Assembly (NCBI RefSeq): GCF_965233615.1
Contig: NZ_OZ247495.1
DNA: 64,000 bases
From: Pelagibius sp028280305
Lineage (GTDB): Bacteria > Pseudomonadota > Alphaproteobacteria > Kiloniellales > Kiloniellaceae
Reading direction: 5' to 3' (one strand)
The notes beneath the pieces were generated by a model. The model was given only the letters and a program-made list of their open reading frames with translations, did not search any database and was not told the origin of the DNA. Below, piece by piece: positions 28,604-36,001 of the stretch; position 1 is the stretch's first letter; every line of letters begins with the position of its first letter. Position numbers and translations under genes: made by a program.

Positions 28604-29863
28604 ATGTCTACCGTCGATCCGAAGCGTGACGCCGCCGCAAGCCCGGAACTCAGCCAGCATGCGCGCATCAGGGCCCAACCGGTCATCGACTGGCTGACCG
28701 ACATGGGCATGCGCCGCAGCCGCATCACCACGCTGCATGACGGCTTCATCCGCGAACTCATCAACCTCGGCGTTCCGGTCGCGCGCTCGACCCTGCATAT
28801 GCCGCAGCTTCATCCTCAGTTGCGCGCCGTCACGGTGCTTTGGGAGGCGGAGGCCGGCGGCGCTATGGAGATACCGCGGGCCCACGGGGTCGAACAGAGC
28901 AGCTTTTTCATGACCAGCCCGGTGCGCCTCATCTATGAGGGCGGCCCCGCAATCCGCCGCCGGCTCGCCGAACCGGGCTGTCCCCAGGATTTTCCGATCA
29001 TCGAAGATCTGGTGAAGGAAGGTTACAGCGACTACACCGCACGGCCCTTGCCGTTCAGCAACAAGCAGATGAACACGCTAACCCTCGCCAGCAGGCGCGA
29101 AGGCGGTTTCGACGACCTCGACATCGCAACTGTGGATGCCTGCCTGCCGGCCTTCGCTACGGTGCTGGAACTGCGCAATGTCTATCGCACGGCGCGCAAC
29201 CTGCTGCAGACCTATATCGGACCGCGCAGCAGCGGCCGGGTGCTGAGCGGTACCGTAAAGCGCGGCGAAGTGGAGCGCATCAATGCGGTGATCTGGACCT
29301 GCGACCTGCGCGACTTCACGGGGCTCTCAGAGCGCCTGCCGATGGAAGACGTCATTCTGCTGCTCGACGACTACTTCGAGATCATGGCCCAGCCCATCGC
29401 CGCCAACGGCGGAGAGATCCTGAAGTTCATCGGCGATGCCATCCTGGCGATCTTTCCGATTGAGGAGCAGCAGGAAGGCGATGCCTGCCGCGCCTGCGCG
29501 GCCGCCATGCAGGCGGCCCAAAGTGCGCTCGAGGAGGCCATGGCGGTGCAGCCGCAGCGCCGCGCCGAAAACAAACCCGAGTTCCGCTGCGGCGTCGCCC
29601 TGCATGTCGGCGATGTGATGTACGGCAACGTCGGCGCCGCCGACCGCCTTGACTTCACGGTGATCGGCCCGGCCGTCAATCTGGTCTGCCGTATCGAAAC
29701 CTTGAATCGTGACCTGGAAGTCCCGCTTGTCTATTCCGCCGACTTTGCCCGTCTCTGGGCTGGGAAAAGCCGTAGCCTGGGTTTTCATGACCTGAAAGGC
29801 GTCCGTGAGGCGAAGGAAGTCTTCACTCTGGCCGATCCACCGCTTGCCGGGCCCGGCGAGTAG
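28604..29863 (+). CDS. Class III adenylate/guanylate cyclase
   Basis: A 419-residue protein. The C-terminal cyclase homology domain (about residues 230-405) has all key residues: metal-binding Asp in WTCDLRDFTG, the base-contacting Lys and second metal Asp in GGEILKFIGDAILAIF, Asp in DRLDFTVIGPAVNL and the transition-state Asn/Arg pair in NLVCRIE. The Lys/Asp pair favours ATP, so it probably makes cAMP. The N-terminal 220 residues may be GAF-like, with no transmembrane segment. The ATG at 28604 is preferred; a TTG at 28568 is possible. Neither has a good ribosome-binding site. Confidence 0.87.
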   Translation: MSTVDPKRDAAASPELSQHARIRAQPVIDWLTDMGMRRSRITTLHDGFIRELINLGVPVARSTLHMPQLHPQLRAVTVLWEAEAGGAMEIPRAHGVEQSSFFMTSPVRLIYEGGPAIRRRLAEPGCPQDFPIIEDLVKEGYSDYTARPLPFSNKQMNTLTLASRREGGFDDLDIATVDACLPAFATVLELRNVYRTARNLLQTYIGPRSSGRVLSGTVKRGEVERINAVIWTCDLRDFTGLSERLPMEDVILLLDDYFEIMAQPIAANGGEILKFIGDAILAIFPIEEQQEGDACRACAAAMQAAQSALEEAMAVQPQRRAENKPEFRCGVALHVGDVMYGNVGAADRLDFTVIGPAVNLVCRIETLNRDLEVPLVYSADFARLWAGKSRSLGFHDLKGVREAKEVFTLADPPLAGPGE

Positions 29864-29911
29864 GGCTATTTGCTGCTGTATTCAGCAGTGTGCGTGAACT
29901 AGGCTCAGAGC

Positions 29912-31288
29912 ATGACAGACAGCCAGATCAAACCCATCCACGTTATCGGCGGCGGCCTGGCCGGCAGTGAGGCTGCCTGGCAGATCACCCGGGCCGGGGT
30001 GCCTGTAGTGCTTCATGAAATGCGGCCGGTCCGCGAGACCGATGCCCATCTGACCGACGGGCTGGCGGAACTGGTCTGCTCCAACTCCTTCCGCAGCGAC
30101 GATGCGGAGAACAACGCTGTCGGTCTGTTGCATGAGGAGATGCGGCGCCTCGGCTCCCTCATCATGGCGGCCGGCGATGCCACCAAGCTGCCGGCCGGCG
30201 GCGCGCTGGCGGTCGATCGGGTGGCCTTTTCGGACCGGGTGACGGCGCAGCTCGAAACCGAGCCGCTGGTCACCATCGCGCGCGGTGAGGTTGAAGGCCT
30301 GCCGCCCGAGGACTGGGACTCGGTGATCGTTGCGACCGGCCCCCTCACCTCTCCGTCCCTGGCCGAGGCGGTCGGCAAACTGAGCGGCGAAGACTATCTC
30401 GCCTTCTTTGATGCCATCGCGCCCATCGTCCACAAGGACTCCATCGACTTCTCCAAGGCCTGGTTCCAGTCGCGCTACGACAAACCCGGGCCCGGCGGCG
30501 GCACCGCCGACTACATCAACTGCCCGTTGGACGAGGAACAGTACAAGGCCTTCATCACGGCCCTGATCGAGGGCGGAAAGACCGATTTCAAGGACTGGGA
30601 GAAGTCGACGCCCTACTTCGAAGGCTGCCTGCCCATCGAGGTCATGGCCGAACGGGGCCCGGAAACCCTGCGCTTCGGTCCGATGAAGCCGGTCGGTCTG
30701 CACGACCCGCACCAGGACAAGCGTCCTTACGCCGTGGTGCAGTTGCGCCAGGACAACGCCCTGGGCACGCTCTACAACATCGTCGGTTTCCAGACCAAGC
30801 TGAAGTACGGCGAACAGACGCGGATCTTCCGCATGATCCCCGGTCTGGAATCTGCCGAGTTCGCCCGCCTCGGCGGCCTGCACCGCAACACCTTCATCAA
30901 TTCACCGCAGGTGCTGGACGGCGCGCTGCGTCTGAAAGCCCTGCCGCGGCTGCGCTTTGCGGGGCAGATCACCGGCGTCGAGGGTTATGTGGAATCCGCG
31001 GCCATCGGGCTAATGGCCGGGCGTTTCGCCGCCGCCGAACGTCTCGGGCAGGACTTCGTCCCGCCGCCCGCGACGACGGCCCATGGCGCGCTGCTGGCCC
31101 ACATTACCGGCGGCGCCGATGCCAGCACCTTCCAGCCGATGAACGTCAACTTCGGCCTCTTCCCGCCGCTGACCCCGCCGGAGGGCAAGCGCAAGGTGAA
31201 GAAGAAGGAGCGCAAGCCCGCCATGTCGGCCCGCGCCCTGACGGACCTCGCCGCCTGGCTGGAAACCCCCGCCGAGGCCGCCGAGTAG
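29912..31288 (+). CDS. trmFO: tRNA (uracil-5-)-methyltransferase TrmFO
   Basis: A 458-residue folate/FAD-dependent enzyme that makes 5-methyluridine at position 54 of tRNA. The dinucleotide-binding motif GGGLAGSEAAWQ is near residue 13. VCSNSFRSDD, LPAGGALAVDR and GFQTKLKYGEQTRIFRMIPG are family signatures. It starts 48 bp after the cyclase gene. The stop is 4 bp from the stop of the convergent squalene-synthase-like gene. Confidence 0.95.
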   Translation: MTDSQIKPIHVIGGGLAGSEAAWQITRAGVPVVLHEMRPVRETDAHLTDGLAELVCSNSFRSDDAENNAVGLLHEEMRRLGSLIMAAGDATKLPAGGALAVDRVAFSDRVTAQLETEPLVTIARGEVEGLPPEDWDSVIVATGPLTSPSLAEAVGKLSGEDYLAFFDAIAPIVHKDSIDFSKAWFQSRYDKPGPGGGTADYINCPLDEEQYKAFITALIEGGKTDFKDWEKSTPYFEGCLPIEVMAERGPETLRFGPMKPVGLHDPHQDKRPYAVVQLRQDNALGTLYNIVGFQTKLKYGEQTRIFRMIPGLESAEFARLGGLHRNTFINSPQVLDGALRLKALPRLRFAGQITGVEGYVESAAIGLMAGRFAAAERLGQDFVPPPATTAHGALLAHITGGADASTFQPMNVNFGLFPPLTPPEGKRKVKKKERKPAMSARALTDLAAWLETPAEAAE

Positions 31289-31292
31289 CCTC

Positions 31293-32177
31293 TTAGTACC
31301 GCCCCCTCAGGGCCCACCAGGCAAGGCGCCAGATCTGGCCCGGCGCCTCCCGCTGCAGATCCGGGTGGAAAGGGTCGTAACCGGCCTTGGCCAGCCGCCT
31401 CAAATGACGATCCGCCAAGGGGGCCAGCAGCAGAGCCGGGAGCGCCCTGCGCGGGACCGAGCCGGCTGCGCCGCGCGCTTTCTCCAGATGGGCCTCGGCA
31501 GCACCGGCAAGGGCCCGCGCCACTTCGGCCAAGGCATCGGAACTCTGAAGTTCGAAAATGGGCCCCGCATGGAGATCCGCCGCGTGACAGAGATCCACCG
31601 GCAGATAGAGGCGCTTCTGGCGGGCGTGGAAGGGTATTGCGCGCAGCAAGCCAACGAGGGCCCAGGCAATACCGACCTCCCGGGCTGCCTCCTCCGCTTC
31701 GGCGCTCTCCACCCCCAGGATCCTCAGAGCCAGCGTCTGAAGAACGCCGGAAGTGCCATGGGCATAACCCTCCAGTGCAGCCAGGTCTGCCGGCGGCTGG
31801 TCTTCCAGATCGAATTCCCTAGCGTCGATAAGGGTTTCCAGCCCGGCACGCGGCAGGCCCCCTGCCGCCACCGCCCCGGCGAGTGGTTCCACGATCTCAT
31901 GGGCCCGCGGGGTCCCGGCGTAAATCCCTTCCAGGCTCTCGCGCCACCACTGCAGCCGGATGTGGCCGAGCATGGCTTCGCTCACGACCTCCGCTGTTTT
32001 GGCGATCTCGTGGTTGAAGGCATAGAGCGCAAAGAGATGCTCCCGCCGTTCAGTCTGCGCGAAGAGCGCCGTCTGGTACCGGTCGCGGTCGTGGCGGCGC
32101 AGGTCGGCAATCAGGCTGTCGGCAGTCTGGCGCCCGGCAGTCCGGCGCCCGGCAGTCCGGCTCTGGGGTTCCGTCAC
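31293..32177 (-). CDS. Squalene/phytoene synthase-like protein (NDUFAF6 type, non-catalytic)
   Basis: About 294 residues with the isoprenoid-synthase fold. The region expected to hold the first Asp-rich motif reads LYAFNHEIAKTAEVV, and the second reads LLRAIPFHARQKRLYLP, so the aspartates that bind prenyl diphosphate are missing. This pattern matches NDUFAF6 and its alphaproteobacterial relatives, linked in mitochondria to complex I assembly, rather than a real phytoene synthase. The GTG at 32177 gives the usual length. A TTG at 32225 is possible. The N-terminus includes a short TAGR repeat from a duplicated 15-bp GC-rich unit at about 32130-32160. Confidence 0.82.
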   Translation of the reverse strand: MTEPQSRTAGRRTAGRQTADSLIADLRRHDRDRYQTALFAQTERREHLFALYAFNHEIAKTAEVVSEAMLGHIRLQWWRESLEGIYAGTPRAHEIVEPLAGAVAAGGLPRAGLETLIDAREFDLEDQPPADLAALEGYAHGTSGVLQTLALRILGVESAEAEEAAREVGIAWALVGLLRAIPFHARQKRLYLPVDLCHAADLHAGPIFELQSSDALAEVARALAGAAEAHLEKARGAAGSVPRRALPALLLAPLADRHLRRLAKAGYDPFHPDLQREAPGQIWRLAWWALRGRY

Positions 32178-32362
32178 CGGCGCCGTCTTTCGCGGCCGAC
32201 GGCGGATCTGGCGCCCTCTTGGCAAGGCTGCAAGCAGGCCCTAATATTTTCGCAGCGAATCCAAATGGCTACGGCGATCATCTGATAGTCATTTCAAGTA
32301 AAGAAAAGCGCTCATCTGCTTTGGTCGGTAGACTTAGCGCAGGAAATCTAGGAGGGGAATAA

Positions 32363-32959
32363 ATGGCTGGCATACTGACATCTCTAAAGAACACGGTGAT
32401 CTCCGGCTTTGTCTTGGCCGTGCTTCTGGCCCTGATCTATGCCGTCATGCAGGGCTACGACGGCTACAGCTTCGGCGTCTTCTTCTTCCGTTGGCTGCAT
32501 GTTCTGAGCGGCGTCATGTGGATCGGCCTGCTTTGGTACTTCAACTTCGTCCAGATCCCCAATATGCCGAAGATTCCGGACGAACAGAAGCCGGCGATCG
32601 GCAAGGTCATCGCTCCTGCCGCTCTCTGGTGGTTCCGCTGGGGCGCCATGGCGACCATTGTCACCGGCATCATCCTGGCCGCCATGAACGGCTATCTGAT
32701 CGAGGCGTTCCTGCTGGGTCTGACCGACGGCGTGCCCAAGCACACCGTGATCGGCATCGGCATGTGGCTGGGCACCATCATGTTCATCAACGTCTGGTTC
32801 GTCATCTGGCCGAACCAGAAGCGCGCGCTGGGGATCGTCGAGGCCGACGCCGACACCAAAGCCAAGTCGGCCCGCACGGCGATGCTGTTTTCGCGCACCA
32901 ACACCCTGCTGTCGATTCCCATGCTCTTTGCCATGGTGTCCGCCCAGAATCTTTTCTAA
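32363..32959 (+). CDS. PuuD-type (urate oxidase N-terminal domain) membrane protein
   Basis: A 198-residue integral membrane protein with four to five hydrophobic helices. It includes FFFRWLHVLSGVMWIGLLWYF and IGMWLGTIMFINVWFVIWPNQ, which resemble the membrane domain of urate hydroxylase PuuD. The cytochrome c domain found in full PuuD is absent, so urate oxidation should not be assumed. Conserved histidines in the helices suggest heme or metal contact. A strong AGGAGGGG ribosome-binding site precedes the ATG, and a strong terminator follows. Confidence 0.8.
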   Translation: MAGILTSLKNTVISGFVLAVLLALIYAVMQGYDGYSFGVFFFRWLHVLSGVMWIGLLWYFNFVQIPNMPKIPDEQKPAIGKVIAPAALWWFRWGAMATIVTGIILAAMNGYLIEAFLLGLTDGVPKHTVIGIGMWLGTIMFINVWFVIWPNQKRALGIVEADADTKAKSARTAMLFSRTNTLLSIPMLFAMVSAQNLF

Positions 32960-32985
32960 GGCGGAGACGGCGCTCAAAGACGCAG

Positions 32986-33013
32986 GACCGGGGCCATTGG
33001 GCCCCGGTCTTTT
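32986..33013 (+). terminator. Rho-independent terminator after the PuuD-type gene
   Basis: GACCGGGGCC and GGCCCCGGTC form a 10-bp perfect stem with a 4-nt loop, followed by TTTTG. Confidence 0.85.
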
Positions 33014-33039
33014 GCTTTGAGGCCAGATAGCAAAGCAAT

Positions 33040-33058
33040 TGCGCGAATCATTCGCATT
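33040..33058 (+). promoter_or_regulatory. Fur-box-like palindrome upstream of the nitroreductase
   Basis: GCGAAT-C-ATTCGC (33043-33055) is a perfect 6-1-6 palindrome whose AATCATT centre matches the core of Fur operators. A TTGCAT / TATCTT pair with 16-bp spacing (33058-33085) directly follows, so a bound protein would overlap the -35 region. The regulator identity is inferred. Confidence 0.45.
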
Positions 33059-33124
33059 TGCATTTTTGCCGTGGCTCCCTATCTTGTCGCTTGAAGGATC
33101 CCAGCCGGAGGCACACTACTTTCC

Positions 33125-33796
33125 ATGCCCACGACAGATATCGCGGAGGACCGCCCGCCTGTGAATGAAAGCCAGGGCCGAGGCCGGATTGAGATCAATG
33201 ACCTGCCGACCATCGATTTGCTGCGCAGCCGACGCTCGGTGGTGGCGAACCTGATCGGCGAGCCCGGACCGAGCAGGGAACAGCTCGATCTCATCCTGAC
33301 CGCGGGCATTCGGGTGCCCGACCATGGAAAAATCGGCCCTTGGCGGATGCAGGTCCTGGGCAAGCAGGCACAGGCGGCGCTGGGCGATGTTCTGGTACAA
33401 GAGTTTCTGGCGAAGTTCCCCGAAGCCAATGAGAAGCAGGTCGCCTTTGAGCGCAACCGGCCGCAACGCACGCCAAACCTCATCGTTGTCAGCAGCCGGC
33501 TCAATCGACAGCACAAGGTGCCTGAGATCGAACAGCTGCTGTCCTGCGGCGCCGTCTGCACCAACCTGCTGAATGCCTGTGCCGCGCTTGGCTTCGCCGC
33601 GCAGTGGCTCACCGAATGGCCGGCTTACAACGAGGCTGTGAAGGCGGCCCTCGGCGTTCCCGCCGATCAGCATATCGTCGGACTGGTCTACATCGGCACC
33701 GCCGCGGAGGCACCCGGCGAAAGGGTTCGCCCGGACCTGGAAACGGTTGTCGATTTCATGGAAACCCTGCCGGGATCCGCTGCCCCCGGGGCATGA
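33125..33796 (+). CDS. Nitroreductase family protein
   Basis: A 223-residue FMN-dependent oxidoreductase of the YdjA-like nitroreductase group. RRSVVANLIGEPGPSREQLD and AGIRVPDHGKIGPWRM hold the FMN-contacting residues, and LSCGAVCTNLLNACAALGFA is typical of the group. The physiological substrate is unknown. The preceding Fur-like palindrome suggests iron-linked control, and sodB follows after a terminator. The ATG at 33125 starts a non-conserved polar N-terminus of about 25 residues, and a later start is possible. Confidence 0.88.
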   Translation: MPTTDIAEDRPPVNESQGRGRIEINDLPTIDLLRSRRSVVANLIGEPGPSREQLDLILTAGIRVPDHGKIGPWRMQVLGKQAQAALGDVLVQEFLAKFPEANEKQVAFERNRPQRTPNLIVVSSRLNRQHKVPEIEQLLSCGAVCTNLLNACAALGFAAQWLTEWPAYNEAVKAALGVPADQHIVGLVYIGTAAEAPGERVRPDLETVVDFMETLPGSAAPGA

Positions 33797-33803
33797 AACG
33801 CAC

Positions 33804-33830
33804 AGCGGTCTGGTGAACAGACCGCTCTTT
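33804..33830 (+). terminator. Rho-independent terminator after the nitroreductase gene
   Basis: AGCGGTCTG and CAGACCGCT form a 9-bp perfect stem with a GTGAA loop, followed by CTTT. It begins 8 bp after the stop codon. The rest of the gap up to sodB holds no gene. Confidence 0.7.
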
Positions 33831-34031
33831 GCCAAACTGTCATGCGTTTGCCATCCGGAAGCTGGTATCAAGCAGGTGGCCGGCATGGCTGCGCCCTGCA
33901 CCGATACGTTTCTCCGGGCGAGCGGCAACTATCCTCTGGACATTTGTCCCTCGCTTCCTAATTCACGGGATAGAGAGACGATCCGTTTCGGAAGAGATCA
34001 ATCAAACACAGTAGAACGAGAGAGAGACCGC

Positions 34032-34634
34032 ATGGCCTTCGAGCTTCCCCCCCTGCCCTATGCCCCCGACGCGCTGGAACCGCACTACTCCGCCAACACC
34101 CTCACCTTTCATCACGGCAAGCATCACCAGGCCTATGTGACCAAGCTGAACGAGTTGATCGACGGCAGCGAACACGCGGACAAGTCCCTTGAGGCGATCA
34201 TCACGTCGAGCAGCGGCGGTCTGTTCAATCAGGCAGCCCAGGTGTGGAACCATACGTTCTTCTGGAACTCCATGAAGCCCGGCGGCGGCGGTGCGCCCTC
34301 CGGTGCCCTCGCCGAGGCGATTGATTCCACCTTCGGCAGTCTCGATGCCTTCAAGGAGAAGTTCAAAGCGGCCGGTGTCGGCCAGTTCGGCAGCGGATGG
34401 GTCTGGCTGGTGAAGGACGGCGGCGAGTTGAAGATCGTCACCTCGGCCAATGCCGAGACACCGTTGACCGAAGGCCAGGTTCCGGTGCTGACCTGCGACG
34501 TCTGGGAACACGCCTATTATCTGGACTATCAGAACCGGCGTCCCGACTTCATCCAGTCTTTCCTGGACAATCTGGTGAACTGGGAGTTCGCCGCGGCCAA
34601 CTACGACGACGTCAGCAGCGCCGCAGCCGAATAG
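34032..34634 (+). CDS. sodB: Superoxide dismutase, iron type
   Basis: A 200-residue Fe/Mn-family SOD that converts superoxide to H2O2 and O2. Metal ligands are visible: His in LTFHHGKHHQAYV, His in VWNHTFFWNSMKP, and Asp/His in DVWEHAYYLDYQN. AAQVWNHTFFW and the FGSGWVWL stretch favour the iron-type group. There is no signal peptide, so it is cytoplasmic. The ATG at 34032 is preceded by a GAGAGAG ribosome-binding stretch. The frame is open far upstream, but similarity starts here. Confidence 0.95.
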   Translation: MAFELPPLPYAPDALEPHYSANTLTFHHGKHHQAYVTKLNELIDGSEHADKSLEAIITSSSGGLFNQAAQVWNHTFFWNSMKPGGGGAPSGALAEAIDSTFGSLDAFKEKFKAAGVGQFGSGWVWLVKDGGELKIVTSANAETPLTEGQVPVLTCDVWEHAYYLDYQNRRPDFIQSFLDNLVNWEFAAANYDDVSSAAAE

Positions 34635-34663
34635 CCAGGACTGCAACAGTCGCCACTGAGAAA

Positions 34664-34692
34664 AGAGGGTCCTGACGGATCCTCTTTTTTTT
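34664..34692 (+). terminator. Rho-independent terminator after sodB
   Basis: AGAGGGTCC and GGATCCTCT form a 9-bp stem (one G-T pair) with a TGAC loop, followed by a run of seven T. The IS element begins 34 bp further on, so sodB termination is intact. Confidence 0.85.
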
Positions 34693-34726
34693 CGCCTGCG
34701 TGTTCGAAAGCGCTGTCCGCGCTCTA

Positions 34727-34742
34727 GGTAGTGCACTCATAA
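34727..34742. repeat. Left terminal inverted repeat of the IS element
   Basis: Reads GGTAGTGCACTCATAA and is preceded by the TA target duplication. Confidence 0.88.
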
Positions 34743-34806
34743 ATCCATTTTCAAGATCAGCGGTTTGTGATTCTGTGATGGTCTGGTTTGGCGTTCGGAG
34801 GAGAGC

Positions 34807-35169
34807 ATGTCACGCTATGATCTTACGGAGCTGGAATGGCGGTTCATCCAACCGATTCTGCCGAACAAGGTGAGGGGTGTGCAGCGGCGCGATGACCGGC
34901 AGGTTCTGAATGGCATCTTCTACGTGTTGCGCACCGGCTGTCCGTGGCGCGACCTGCCCGGGCGCTACGGCCCCTATACCACTGTGTACAACCGCTTCCG
35001 CCGCTGGACCCGGGCCGGCGTCTGGGACCGGGTCATGGACGCGGTGGTGGATGCTCACAACGGCGATGTGGTGATGATCGACGGCACGTCGGTGCGCGTG
35101 CATCACGCCGGGGCCACGCTCAAAAAAACGATCCCCGACGATGCATGGGTCGTTCACGTGGCGGTCTGA
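34807..35169 (+). CDS. IS5-family transposase, first frame (orfA)
   Basis: A 120-residue N-terminal transposase part. MSRYDLTELEWRFIQPIL and RTGCPWRDLPGRYGPYTTVYNRFRRW are typical of the DUF4096 N-terminal region of IS427-type enzymes. The first catalytic Asp is in MIDGTSV near residue 97. GGAGGAG lies just before the ATG. The frame reads through an A7 run (35122-35128) and stops 40 bp later. Confidence 0.88.
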   Translation: MSRYDLTELEWRFIQPILPNKVRGVQRRDDRQVLNGIFYVLRTGCPWRDLPGRYGPYTTVYNRFRRWTRAGVWDRVMDAVVDAHNGDVVMIDGTSVRVHHAGATLKKTIPDDAWVVHVAV

Positions 35170-35576
35170 CCACAAAAATCCACGTTCTGGTCAATGAATG
35201 GGGGCTACCGTTGAAGGTCCACCTGACGCCGGGACAGGCCCATGACGGGCCGGTGGCGCCGCTTCTGCTGGGGGACTTGCAACCCGGACAGGCTGTTCTG
35301 GCCGACAAGGCATACGACGCCAACCACATTCGAAACCTGATCTGGGAGAAGGGAGCGGAAGCGGTGATCCCCTCCAAATCCGACCGCAAGATACCGATCC
35401 CATTCGACCGGGAACTCTATCGTCAACGCAACAAGGTCGAGCGCTTCATCGGCCGTATCAAGAAATCCTTCCGGCGCATCGCAACCCGATACGACAAGAC
35501 ATCACATGCCTTCCTCGCCTTCATCAAAATCGCCGCTGTCAGAATCTGGTGCGAAGCTTATGAGTCCGCTACCTAA
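34807..35576 (+). CDS. IS5-family transposase, complete DDE enzyme if -1 frameshift occurs at the A7 run
   Basis: The second frame, -1 relative to orfA, continues with GRSRGGLTTKIHVLVNEWG, then DKAYDA (second catalytic Asp) and RNKVERFIGRIKKSFRRIATRYDK (catalytic Glu). Joining the frames at the A7 run (35122-35128) gives about 256 residues with a full DDE triad. A -1 ribosomal shift, or transcriptional slippage adding one A, would achieve this. The phase is not an ideal A-AAA-AAG heptamer, so a simple inactivating frameshift cannot be excluded. The stop codon TAA is made by the TA target duplication plus one flanking base, outside the element. Confidence 0.75.
35558..35573. repeat. Right terminal inverted repeat of the IS element
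   Basis: Reads TTATGAGTCCGCTACC. It is followed by the TA target duplication, which completes the transposase stop codon TAA. Confidence 0.88.
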
Positions 35577-35965
35577 TCCTCACAGCGCCCGGCGGCGTCA
35601 CGGTCGCGCTCGTAACACTTCGTTGCCGGAAAGGACGGCAACCAGGATTCGCGGCGGCTTACCCAGCTCTCGTAGGTGGGAACCAATTGGTCGGGGGCAT
35701 CGAGGCTTCCCAGGTGCACTTCGACTTCGTCATCTGTGCGTGCGAAAACCGAAGAGCCGCAGTGCGGACAGAAGTGCCGCCCGTCGTAGTCGCGCGTTTC
35801 GCCTTCGATCTTTACCGCATCCTGAGGGAAAACCGCAGCGGCGTAGAAAAGCGCCCCATGATGCTTGCGGCAGTCGAGGCAGTGGCAAAGGCCGACCCTG
35901 TAGGGGCGGCCCGACGCTTCTATCCGCACCTTGCCGCAAAGGCAGCCGCCGGTGAATCGCTCCAT
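35573..35965 (-). CDS. GFA family zinc-binding protein (glutathione-dependent formaldehyde-activating-like)
   Basis: A 130-residue CENP-V/GFA-fold protein. The cysteine clusters GGCLCGKV, CHCLDC and CPHCG are the zinc ligands of the family. The biological role is usually unknown; the formaldehyde name comes from one enzyme and should not be taken literally. Its stop codon TAG spans the right junction of the IS: the first base on the plus strand (35573) belongs to the element, the other two to the TA duplication. Because the original target also read CTA, the protein sequence appears unchanged by the insertion. Confidence 0.88.
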   Translation of the reverse strand: MERFTGGCLCGKVRIEASGRPYRVGLCHCLDCRKHHGALFYAAAVFPQDAVKIEGETRDYDGRHFCPHCGSSVFARTDDEVEVHLGSLDAPDQLVPTYESWVSRRESWLPSFPATKCYERDRDAAGRCED

Positions 35966-36001
35966 GTCATATCTCCTTCAAAGTCACCGCCGGTGGCCGC
36001 G

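Larger units (their letters stand above)
34727..35573 (+). mobile_element. IS5-family (IS427-type) insertion sequence, 847 bp
   Basis: Terminal inverted repeats GGTAGTGCACTCATAA (34727-34742) and TTATGAGTCCGCTACC (35558-35573) match at 14 of 16 positions. A TA duplication flanks the element (34725-34726 and 35574-35575). It carries two overlapping transposase frames. Size, TA target and frame organisation fit the IS427 group of the IS5 family. The right end abuts the last codon of the opposed GFA-type gene and supplies part of its stop codon. Confidence 0.9.

Noticed and set aside
31293..32177. Reading this gene as a carotenoid or hopanoid pathway phytoene/squalene synthase
   Set aside because: Both Asp-rich catalytic motifs are missing and no other isoprenoid genes are nearby.
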